Below the pieces are notes generated by a model. That model was not told the DNA's origin. It made no database searches and saw nothing but the letters and a program-made list of their open reading frames with translations. A stretch of 32,402 bases of DNA from the NCBI GenBank assembly GCA_903871875.1, contig CAIQIR010000115.1:1-32402 (forward strand), given 5' to 3'. Origin of the DNA: an uncultured Schlesneria sp. (GTDB taxonomy: Bacteria; Planctomycetota; Planctomycetia; Planctomycetales; Planctomycetaceae). Below, in pieces: positions 1 through 6,830 of the stretch (its first letter is position 1; the number at the start of each line of letters is the position of its first letter). A program made the position numbers and the translations under genes.

Positions 1-403
1 CGACGTACTACCATTAAATGCTATTGTTTGCCATCAAATGCGATGGTTTGCAAAAGTGCTTGTTTCGACGTAAAGTCCTACCAGCATTGAGTGTTTCGAC
101 CAATCGGCGCCCAATACCGACGTAAACTACGGAACCGAAGGCGTTCCGTCATTGCCGATAGCTGTCGATGCAACCTTCCGCCATTGGGTATTTGTGCCGT
201 AACGACGGCTTCTTGCTGGGAATTCGATTGCTTCCCCATCCACTCCGTCACGCATTCTCCAAACAGTTTCTCAATGACAACCAAAACGGTTTGGTTTCAT
301 TGGCACAAATAGTCGGCCAGCGAAATCTGAACACCACCAGCCGATTCGGCCAGGAAAATGGGCAGCAGTTGGTCATCAGTTCGGAACGGGCCAATGGGTG
401 AGA
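1..403. other. Gene-free edge region
   Basis: No convincing gene is visible here. Short open frames exist on both strands but none has a ribosome site or protein-like composition that I can defend. The stretch contains an imperfect 20-bp tandem duplication at its left end and one short copy of a repeat core (CTACGGAACCGAAGGC, 127-142) that recurs at 2864 and, with two changes, at 5092. It lies downstream of the kinase remnant on the minus strand. Confidence 0.5.
11..50. repeat. 20-bp imperfect tandem duplication
   Basis: Two adjacent 20-bp units (11-30 and 31-50) of the form CCATyAAATGCkATkGTTTG match at 17 of 20 positions. The repeat may continue beyond the window edge, so the true copy number is unknown. 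Confidence 0.6.
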
Positions 404-760
404 TTAAAGTGTTGGCTTGCCGAGTTCGCCGGCATCGTATTTCTTCCAGAACTCGTCAGGTTGTAGTTTGTTTCCGGTGTCGATACCGATGTTCTCGATC
501 GTCTTCATCTGACGGAGTGAGTCAATTCCATTGGTAATTCTGTCGGGCGAAAAGTAAACGTCTTTCAAATCCATCCCCCACAATGGTGATAAATCCGAGA
601 TAGGCGACGAGCTTGTTCATCATCGTATCACCTTCGAAAATCGTTTTACCCGTCAGCAGATAAAACAGTGAACAGCCCAAGGCGTAGATGTCAGCACGGG
701 CGTCGGCGGTTTTGGCGTCCCAGGCTTGTTCGGAGGCCATGTAGGCAGGCGTCCCGAGGT
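404..760 (-). pseudogene. Serine/threonine kinase / leucine-rich-repeat protein remnant, internally deleted
   Basis: Two pieces of one typical planctomycete kinase architecture survive in different frames. The first piece (about 760-600) reads [10 protein letters not shown], then [17 protein letters not shown]. These are the activation-segment end with a variant APE motif and the subdomain IX Asp of a protein kinase. It is preceded by an in-frame TGA, so the ATP-binding lobe and catalytic loop are missing. The second piece (about 600-404) reads in another frame: [18 protein letters not shown], followed by a tail containing DEFWKKYDAGELGKP and a TAA at 404-406. That is a leucine-rich-repeat end of the kind found at the C-terminus of long planctomycete kinases. 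The middle (rest of the kinase lobe, linker and most repeats) has been lost. It is non-functional as a kinase. The assignment rests on motif recognition. Confidence 0.72.
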
Positions 761-936
761 CTCAGTACCTGCGCAAGCGCCTGAATGCATTGCGGTGGCG
801 AGAGGGGAATATCAGCACTCAAATTGATATTGCCCGAATTCAGGCGGACAGCTTCAATGGTCCGCGCGATGGGCACAAGCCGACCTTCCGACGCTCGAAT
901 CGGTGACAGCGATTCCACTTATTAGGTGTACGTGAT

Positions 937-1458
937 ATGAGCTTTCGATTTTCGCCCTTGGCGACGGGTGTGCTGGTCGTCGTCGCAGTTGTCCTGATCT
1001 CTCGCGTTGGTTGGGCTCATTTTTATGAGCTTGGTCCTTCGAAGGACGAGTGGGGGTTGAAGTACGATGCGGAAGTGACTGCCACAAATGAGGACAAGCT
1101 GAACGTCTCCTTCACCCTTGCTGATCAAGGGAGACTCAAGCCCATTTATTCGGTCAGCGTGGTTGCATTCAGCGATCTGAGACCTGATGGCGGCCGCACG
1201 TATCTCGTGAATGCGACAATCGATTTGAAACCGACCAAGGACGGCAAACTCACGGGGCAAGTGCAGATCGGTAAGCAATTTGCCAACCGCGCCATGATTC
1301 GGATCCTCACCACAATTTTTGACGGCAAGCCGCAACCGGCGGGGGCGAGGTACTATCAAATTCCGCTAACGAAGTTCATGAAGAAAGCTCCGGCTGCCGC
1401 TTCATCCAAAGCGCCATTATCCATCGCGTCACCGCCGGTATCGAAAGTCACGAAGTAA
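937..1458 (+). CDS. Small secreted or membrane-anchored hypothetical protein
   Basis: The protein has 173 residues. Residues 10-27 form a hydrophobic segment (GVLVVVAVVLISRVGWAH) typical of a signal peptide or N-terminal anchor, so the rest is likely periplasmic. The body alternates polar and hydrophobic residues in a beta-rich manner (LNVSFTLADQG, YSVSVVAF, YLVNATIDL, GQVQIGKQF), suggesting a small beta-sandwich. The C-terminus is Ala/Ser/Pro/Lys-rich and probably disordered. I do not recognise a family. The ribosome site is weak (AGGTG about 9 bases upstream of the ATG). The gene stands alone between the kinase remnant and a transposase remnant. Its last bases run into the point where the opposing transposase remnant loses homology. 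Confidence 0.6.
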   Translation: MSFRFSPLATGVLVVVAVVLISRVGWAHFYELGPSKDEWGLKYDAEVTATNEDKLNVSFTLADQGRLKPIYSVSVVAFSDLRPDGGRTYLVNATIDLKPTKDGKLTGQVQIGKQFANRAMIRILTTIFDGKPQPAGARYYQIPLTKFMKKAPAAASSKAPLSIASPPVSKVTK

Positions 1459-1499
1459 AGAGCGGCGCAGGGCCTGAGCAGGATCGAGTCGCCTCGGAC

Positions 1500-1871
1500 G
1501 CCGAACCTCGTGGTTTTGGCGATGAGAATTACGACTTCCCGAATCTCTCTTGGCTTCCGCTGACCACCCTTGTGATCCTTCACTACCTTCCCTTCACCAT
1601 CACGAAGCCAACGATAGAACGTGCTGGGGCTGACGATGGTGATGAGTTCTTCAATGGCGCGACCGAGTGCCTTGCCGAACTTGATGAGCCGTTCTCGTTC
1701 AGACGGCTTCGTGTGAATCTGACCGGGAATTCGTGCCCGCAGAATCTCGTTCTCTTCTTTCAAGTATTCGATGTATTGGGCGAGTTCCTTGTTGGATACC
1801 TCTACATTTGCTCGTAAGCCGTTCAGCAACAAGCCACGTGCTGGCATCGAATGGAATTGCGTGCATTGCAC
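1500..1871 (-). pseudogene. Transposase/integrase N-terminal remnant
   Basis: The reading frame carries the N-terminal part of a planctomycete integrase-core transposase. It has a helical segment (VSNKELAQYIEYLKEENEIL), then ERERLIKFGKALGRAIEEL, then a helix-turn-helix-like stretch with FYRWLRD and a basic KGGQRKPREIREVV segment. Homology stops around the codons for AKTTRFG (about 1500). The same frame then runs on as unrelated sequence antisense to the neighbouring gene. The whole DDE catalytic core is absent, so the element cannot transpose on its own. The natural start is probably the ATG at 1847 (MPARGLLLNG). No terminal inverted repeats were seen. It marks an old insertion followed by deletion. 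Confidence 0.7.
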
Positions 1872-1921
1872 GAGTGTGCGTCTTGATCGGGGTCGATTCG
1901 CTCGATGACCCTGAGCCGCTT

Positions 1922-2230
1922 TTACTCAGCTTCCTCCTGAGGCGGTGCGGACATCAGGTCGATAGCCGTTCGCGAAAGCTGAGTTCCTCGTTGCAGAGAA
2001 GTTTTCACCAGCCCCAAAGCGACCAACTTCGAGACGATCGATTCAACTTTTGAACCCAAATCCGGAAGTCGAAGTTCCAGATCCTGAATGAGCAATCCTT
2101 CATTGGGATTGTGGGCTAAAAACATCAACAGATTGAGACAATCAACACGATTGAACTCAGAATTCTCCGGCAACGCGTCCTTAAAGGCCTGACGAACCCT
2201 GCCCCAATCTCTTTTCCCTGATTTTCCCAT
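1922..2230 (-). CDS. Small winged-helix-like hypothetical protein
   Basis: The protein has 102 residues if it starts at the ATG at 2230 (MGKSGKRDWGRVRQAF). A longer in-frame start at 2329 adds 33 residues with no protein character. The predicted order is helix (RVRQAFKDAL), helix (RVDCLNLLMFLAHN), helix (LLIQDLELRLPDL), helix (KVESIVSKLVALGLV) and a short strand. This resembles a winged helix-turn-helix of the MarR/phage-regulator type, with a Glu-rich tail. DNA binding is inferred from that pattern only. It sits among degraded genes and may be a leftover of a mobile element. I cannot name a family. Confidence 0.45.
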   Translation of the reverse strand: MGKSGKRDWGRVRQAFKDALPENSEFNRVDCLNLLMFLAHNPNEGLLIQDLELRLPDLGSKVESIVSKLVALGLVKTSLQRGTQLSRTAIDLMSAPPQEEAE

Positions 2231-2669
2231 ACCGCATTCCCAAGTATTACCTAAGTCCGACCTGATCAACATTCCTGTACAATTTGATTGCGCCCGAATG
2301 TTATGCGAACTCCGATGAATGTCCACCAAGAAACCGCACGCTCTCTAGCGCGAGGAACCCGAAAACTCATTTGCACGATTTTTCGCAAAGAGACCAAGCC
2401 CTCAGTACCAGAATTGCCCCCAGCCAATAAAATCAATTCCCGAATATCCTCACCGATCAAACGCCCTATCCAATTCGGCGTGGGTGGAAACGCTTGGCCA
2501 TCGCGGTATTCTCGGAATATGCGATAAAAGAAGGTGTTTCACATTCGTCGTACAGCGCTGATAGGCACAAAACGACGCTCGCTGGCGACCTTTTTTCGAC
2601 GAATCCGGAACCCGTTTTCTGGTGTCGTCACAGGGTTCGTAAACGGTCTCAATGATGACTGCCGCGGGG

Positions 2670-2879
2670 CAGAATCAGCACCCGTGGCTTGATGCTCGAA
2701 CGCTTACGCAGCCATTACGGAAATTACGGAGATTCACCAGCCGTACGGAGCCAATATAGTGCGATTTGGTTCGATTTCGTGCAGTCTTGATTTTCGGCCG
2801 ACTTGCCATAACCTTCTGGTAAATCACGCCTTGAGGCTGTGACCCTATGCGAAGGTGCCCTGCCTACGGAACCGAAGGC
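2670..2879 (+). repeat. Diverged ~200-bp interspersed repeat, copy A
   Basis: This copy shares a colinear series of blocks with 4923-5107 in the same orientation. The blocks are CAGAATC, CTTGATGCTCGA, AGCCATTACG, TTACGGA, GTGCGATTT followed by GTTCG, GCGAAGG and ACCGAAGGC. The spacing is similar and the intervening sequence is diverged. The terminal 16-mer CTACGGAACCGAAGGC is also present exactly at 127-142. No open frame is conserved, so it looks like a non-coding repeat or the relic of a mobile element. Confidence 0.55.
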
Positions 2880-3162
2880 TGTTGTTCGAATTGATGGCGT
2901 GGACATCTAGACTCGGGCCATACGGTTCGGAAGGAAGTCATTGCCGATATCAGGCTGCCGTCACGAAATGGCGAAATCGCGCTGAACCGATCGGGTGGAA
3001 GTCCGACGCGGTAGTCCCGGCGCAGAGGCCGTTCATTCTTACGATCATTGATCTCGTTGCCCGATAGGCACGCGATCCAATGTTTTACGGCGGCACCTTC
3101 CGTTGCAGATGCGGCCAGCACTTCCGGGTCGCTGAATTAGTCAGGGCGGGGACTCCTGGTCA

Positions 3163-3193
3163 CGTTGGATCGTGACCGCCTCACGATCCAACG
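3163..3193. other. Perfect 13-bp stem hairpin
   Basis: The arms CGTTGGATCGTGA (3163-3175) and TCACGATCCAACG (3181-3193) are perfectly complementary around a 5-base CCGCC loop. No T-tract follows on either strand, so a simple intrinsic terminator is not well supported. It could be a protein-binding site, a structured-RNA element or part of a mobile repeat. It lies about 350 bp upstream of the barrel gene. Confidence 0.65.
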
Positions 3194-3534
3194 CTGGGCC
3201 TCAGGTTACTTGCCGTCTAATTGCTACTCAATTCAGATTCCGCCCTCGGTTCGATGATTTTTCCCTCGTCGCTCGCGAGTGCTCGTGTCGCCGTCAAGGC
3301 AACCGTAGCCGCTACAACCGGCAATGTAAAATGTGACGGAAGCAACGTTTCTGCCGCAAATTCGACGTGAATGACCACATGATCCTCCTAACGATCCGAA
3401 CTTCTTTTGATTTTGGATGTCGCAGAAGTCGTTAGCAGACATGGAAGCACATTCGCTGTCTCTGTGTTTCAAAGCGTACGGCTCTGCGGAGGTGCTCTGA
3501 TTCAACCGAAAATCAGCCCATTCTCCCCGAAAAA

Positions 3535-3540
3535 AAGGAG
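3535..3540 (+). promoter_or_regulatory. Ribosome binding site deciding the barrel-gene start
   Basis: AAGGAG lies six bases before the ATG at 3547. It favours this ATG over the in-frame TTG at 3541, which directly abuts the site. Confidence 0.7.
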
Positions 3541-3546
3541 TTGAAG

Positions 3547-4500
3547 ATGCGTCGTATGCGACAATTCTTGGCGGTAACTGCGCTCGTTGCTGCCGGAACG
3601 ATTTGTGACGGGGAAGATCGAAACTTCAGCCCGACCAATACTTCTTCGGAAGAGTCCAAGTGGGTTGAATCGTACGATTCGAGTTCGGCGTTTCGAGTTC
3701 AACCGGTCTCGAATACGCTCTCTTCCGACCCAACGAATCCCGAATATCCGCCGACTCAAAGCGACGGAAATGTGACGAGTGAGAGTCCCAGTCCTGTCTT
3801 CAGCACGACCGCCCCGGAAAACTGGCTTGACAACACCGTTGCCTGGATTGGAGTGGATAGCTTCAAGGCGATCGGCGACAGCTTTGGCGTGTCGGGGTAT
3901 CCCAACAGTGCCGGGACGGTGGCGGGAATGAACACGAGTCTGGCAATCGGTGATTTACGGCCACGTTTTCAGATTGGTGGCAGCTACGGCGTATACGATC
4001 TCATGGGCCGAGAATATCTGTCAACGACTTCACCGGAACAGCAGGCATACTTTACGACCGGCTTTTCCAAACGCAGTGACGTCGCCAATGGCGACCGAAT
4101 TTGCTGGGGAGTCGTCTATGACCAGTTTTGGGGAAACCATTGGGGTGTCTTGGCAAACAATTTGTACCTCGGTCAGGTCCGCGCGATTGTTGGCTATGCC
4201 CTCAATGACCGCAACGAAGTGGGATTTTGGGGCACCTACGGCACAAATAGTGCGCATGTCGGCGTCTCGGGATTCGACATCTTTTCGCTGACGGCTGTCG
4301 ACCAGTCCAATCTGTATTGGCGTCATAATTGGGCGTTTGCTGCGTCGTCAATGGTCTATCTTGGGACTGGTCGGGGCCTGGCAGGTCGCTCGCGATCGAT
4401 CCTATCCCGGCAATCTGCTGGCGGAACCATTGCCAGCAAAGCACCACCTGAACCGTCTGTCGGGACTGGACTCCGACGCTTTGCTGGTCAAGCTGGATGA
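3547..4500 (+). CDS. Outer-membrane beta-barrel protein (DUF6666-like), 3' end replaced
   Basis: The protein starts with a signal peptide (MRRMRQFLAVTALVAAGTIC) and a Ser/Thr/Pro-rich linker of about 75 residues. From about residue 85 it has aromatic-rich amphipathic strands (WIGVDSFKAIGDSFGVSG, RFQIGGSYGVYDL, WGVVYDQFWGNHWGVLANN, EVGFWGTYG, NLYWRHNWAF). This is the pattern of the planctomycete DUF6666-type outer-membrane barrel. Barrel sequence breaks off at about base 4360, after SSMVYLG. The last ~46 codons (GRGLAGRSRSILSR onward) are an out-of-frame reading of another gene's tail, which is itself protein-like in the next frame. The final barrel strands, roughly 80-100 residues by family comparison, are therefore missing. 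The product would probably not fold as a complete barrel. The start is supported by AAGGAG. Confidence 0.6.
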   Translation: MRRMRQFLAVTALVAAGTICDGEDRNFSPTNTSSEESKWVESYDSSSAFRVQPVSNTLSSDPTNPEYPPTQSDGNVTSESPSPVFSTTAPENWLDNTVAWIGVDSFKAIGDSFGVSGYPNSAGTVAGMNTSLAIGDLRPRFQIGGSYGVYDLMGREYLSTTSPEQQAYFTTGFSKRSDVANGDRICWGVVYDQFWGNHWGVLANNLYLGQVRAIVGYALNDRNEVGFWGTYGTNSAHVGVSGFDIFSLTAVDQSNLYWRHNWAFAASSMVYLGTGRGLAGRSRSILSRQSAGGTIASKAPPEPSVGTGLRRFAGQAG

Positions 4501-4789
4501 AGCGGTCCAGAACAACCTGCAGGCTCACGCAACGGCAGTGGTGCAGAAACTGAGTGAAACGTCACTTCCACCCGAACGCATCTTCTCGTCATTGCTGCGG
4601 TACGCCGTCAGCGAAGACGGCGCCCTGCACGCCGAAAAATACTTCTACACCGTCTGGGACGACTTCCAAACAACGCGCCCTTCAGCACGCTGGCAACACC
4701 TGATTGCGTTGTCGCGAGTCACCGCCAGCGAATTCGGCAAGCCCGCAGCCGGACAGGAAGAAGCGCGACAGTTGCTGGGCCTGTCGTAA
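4355..4789 (+). pseudogene. C-terminal fragment of an unidentified helical protein
   Basis: A protein-like frame begins around GLVGAWQVARDRSYPGNLL and continues for about 140 residues to a stop at 4787-4789. It is alpha-helical and soluble in character (LDSDALLVKLDEAVQNNL, SSLLRYAVSEDGALHAEKY, WQHLIALSRVTASEF, QEEARQLLGLS), quite unlike the barrel upstream. There is no ribosome site or start of its own. The only in-frame ATG (4337) falls inside the barrel coding region. I read it as the 3' end of a separate gene left after a deletion joined it out of frame to the barrel gene. I do not recognise the parent family. Confidence 0.6.
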
Positions 4790-5230
4790 GGCGACGATCG
4801 AACGTAACCGGTCAGAAGGAATTCATCAGGCGCGCCAGTGACCGCAGTTTTGCGATTTGTCACGCAAGATCACGGATCTCGCGCGGCTGACGCTGACCAC
4901 CTTGGGATTCTGTTGTCGCTGACAGAATCGGCGTGCCTGACTTGATGCTCGACGAGCGACAGAGCCATTACGAATGGTTACGGAACATCTGTCGCCATAC
5001 GAAGCCACTACGGTGCGATTTCGTTCGGCATTGATTTCCGAACGTTTTGCCCTAAGCTTCCGCCTGTTCATACTTTGGCGAAGGCAACTGTCTGTAGAAC
5101 CGAAGGCCATCAATCACCATGTCATGATCGTTTCAATGACACGGCCTTTTCGACAGCGCAGACCAGTCTCCTACGGGCTCAAAAATCTCTGTCCTCGACG
5201 TTTCTTTTTTCGGGCCAAGGAACACCTGAG
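4790..5230. other. Intergenic interval with repeat copy B
   Basis: No gene was found. An open frame that enters the next gene from 5075 overlaps the repeat and precedes the well-supported start at 5231, so I do not treat it as coding. Most of 4923-5107 is repeat copy B. Nothing else was recognised. Confidence 0.5.
4923..5107 (+). repeat. Diverged ~200-bp interspersed repeat, copy B
   Basis: Same block order and orientation as copy A (2670-2879). Shared blocks include CAGAATC, CTTGATGCTCGA, AGCCATTACG, GTGCGATTT followed by GTTCG, and GAACCGAAGGC. The ends differ by small insertions. Together the two copies bracket the hairpin, the barrel chimera and the orphan 3' fragment as direct repeats about 2.25 kb apart. 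Confidence 0.55.
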
Positions 5231-6514
5231 ATGTCCCACGACAGCCGATTGCGTTCGTTTCATTTCGACCAATATCGACAACTCTGGGTACTTGGGTTGG
5301 GCTTTATTTTACTGATGCATGCCGCCTCGTTCTGGAAACCTCACCTCGAAGGGGATGAGGTTGTCTATCTGACACTGGCGCGCGATATGAATTGGGATCT
5401 GAGCCACTATACGACCTGCGATGATCCGACTGTCAGAACATTCCCCTGTTCGATCTATCGCAGCAGTCTGTTCCATCATCCACCGCTTTTTCCCCTGATC
5501 TTAAAGTTTGGATACTTGATCTGCGGGCGGCCAATCATTTTCGGATTGCTGTTTGAGAACGCGGCGATGGGCCTGTTACTGTACTACGCCTGGCGCTGGA
5601 TGGTCTTTCAGCAATTGCCGGTTGCCTGGGGAGCAATCGCATTTGCAGGAATCACGTTTTGTCCGCTGCTGCTTTCGTCGTCCGTGTTGTTGCATCACGA
5701 CGCACTCATGGGGGGATTCATGGCGTGCGGCCTGGTCGCGTACGTCGAGGCGTTACAGCGACCGACAGTCACTCGAGCTTTTATCGCGGGTGCGTTGCTG
5801 ACAATCGGATTCAATTTGCGCTATAACGCGCTCATCTTCCTGCCCGTACTGGTCGTGTTGCAGATCGACCAGATCTTTCGCAGCCGGTACGACAAACCCG
5901 ATTCTCAAACTAAGACTGCCGATGCCGCTCCGTCGCAGAATCATCGCTGGCTGGTATTTGGCATTGTGATGACGATGGTCATGACGATCGGCCTGCAGCA
6001 TTACTACCGAGTTCTGGCGACCTACGGATCGTTGATGCCTTCGAGTTTTTTGCAGATGACCGCGAAAGAGGCCGAGTTCAGCCCTTATCTGCGAACGGTC
6101 ATGGAACGGAAGCCTTGGAAAACCGCTCTTCATCTGGTGCTGATCTACCCGATTCTGTTGGCATTCCTTTGTCCGCCCGTCTATAGACCATTGTTGAAGA
6201 GTCTCCGCTCTGGTTCGCGCGATGCTGTCTTCATTCCCATTTTTCTCGGTTTGTTCGCGGCCGAATTCTATTTCTCGTACTCTCAAACCCGTTACTTCGC
6301 GACGGTCACTCCATGCCTGTTCCTGGGCTTGCCGATCATGATTCGTCTGCAATCGCCTCGCACTCGAACAATTCTGATCGGTCTTGCCGCCATCTCGCTG
6401 ATGCTGATGTTCGCGACCGGATTTGCTAAAACTCAAGCCAGTGCACCCGATTCGATGGCCATCATTCCCGCACCGTGCTATTACATCCCGCCATTGCGTG
6501 CCATCATGTACTGA
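5231..6514 (+). CDS. Membrane glycosyltransferase, GT39/PMT (ArnT-like) family
   Basis: This is a 427-residue polytopic membrane protein of GT-C type. It would transfer a sugar from a polyprenyl-phosphate donor to a lipid, glycan or protein at the outer face of the inner membrane. After TM1 (residues 18-34) comes the first external loop with HLEGDEVVYLTLARD. Its acidic GDE (41-43) occupies the catalytic-acid position of the family. It is followed by LFHHPPLFPL (80-89), the common HPP motif of PMT-like enzymes. Further membrane segments follow (for example IIFGLLFENAAMGLLLYY, WLVFGIVMTMVMTIGL, ILIGLAAISLMLMFATG). The start at 5231 is preceded by CAAGGAA with about 9 bases spacing; the frame open upstream overlaps a repeat and is rejected. 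The large C-terminal soluble domain of some relatives is lacking. Acceptor and donor cannot be read from sequence. Confidence 0.75.
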   Translation: MSHDSRLRSFHFDQYRQLWVLGLGFILLMHAASFWKPHLEGDEVVYLTLARDMNWDLSHYTTCDDPTVRTFPCSIYRSSLFHHPPLFPLILKFGYLICGRPIIFGLLFENAAMGLLLYYAWRWMVFQQLPVAWGAIAFAGITFCPLLLSSSVLLHHDALMGGFMACGLVAYVEALQRPTVTRAFIAGALLTIGFNLRYNALIFLPVLVVLQIDQIFRSRYDKPDSQTKTADAAPSQNHRWLVFGIVMTMVMTIGLQHYYRVLATYGSLMPSSFLQMTAKEAEFSPYLRTVMERKPWKTALHLVLIYPILLAFLCPPVYRPLLKSLRSGSRDAVFIPIFLGLFAAEFYFSYSQTRYFATVTPCLFLGLPIMIRLQSPRTRTILIGLAAISLMLMFATGFAKTQASAPDSMAIIPAPCYYIPPLRAIMY

Positions 6515-6830
6515 ACGGTCGCCTGGTATTCCTTCCCCCGCCCTGGTTGCAAACCGCATTCCTGACCGACCTGGTGTTGGAAGAGTCTGTTGTGTGAGGC
6601 ACCGACTGCGGAAAACGACACACCAGTCACGCCGCCTTCCGCTCATACGATTTGACAAGGCCACTGACCTACGACCGGACGACAATCTGGTTCCGGTCCA
6701 GCTTCGGAACTTCTTCAGGAGCTTCGCGGGTCGGCAACAGGTGGTCGCATTCAATGCGCGGCCAGGTCTTGTTGTCATCATCGGCCCACTGGCTCACGAT
6801 GTGATCCCGGTGTGGCTGAGGTTCTGCCCG
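6515..6830. other. Convergent intergenic region
   Basis: The membrane glycosyltransferase and the ceramidase-like gene converge here. The only item of note is the protein-like minus-strand stretch at 6669-6830, directly after the ceramidase-like stop. No terminator hairpin with a T-tract was seen. Confidence 0.4.
6669..6797 (-). other. Possible very small ORF or decayed C-terminal extension after the ceramidase-like gene
   Basis: The frame of the ceramidase-like gene continues past its TAA (6831-6833) with 53 sense codons to a TAG at 6669-6671. The sequence looks protein-like (VSQWADDDNKTWPRI, REAPEEVPKLDRNQIVV). A GTG at 6797 could start a 42-residue peptide. After the TAG the same frame reads SGLVKSYERKAA before a TGA. 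It may be a tiny gene, a former extension cut by a stop mutation, or chance. It is too short for me to decide. Confidence 0.25.

Larger units (their letters stand above)
2231..3546. other. Gene-poor interval between regulator-like gene and barrel gene
   Basis: No gene here can be called with confidence. On the minus strand 2527-2266 there are two overlapping frames with protein-like stretches: one containing YRIFREYRDGQAF and GEDIRELILLAGG, and a shifted one containing ALYDECETPSFIAYSEN. Both are short and broken, so they may be debris of one lost gene. The interval also holds one copy of the ~200-bp repeat and a perfect hairpin at 3163-3193. The ribosome site of the next gene lies at 3535-3540. 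Confidence 0.4.

Noticed and set aside
5753-6781. 342-codon minus-strand frame antisense to the membrane glycosyltransferase
   Set aside because: It is Arg/Gln-rich with no family signature, and the plus-strand gene has membrane segments, motifs and a ribosome site.
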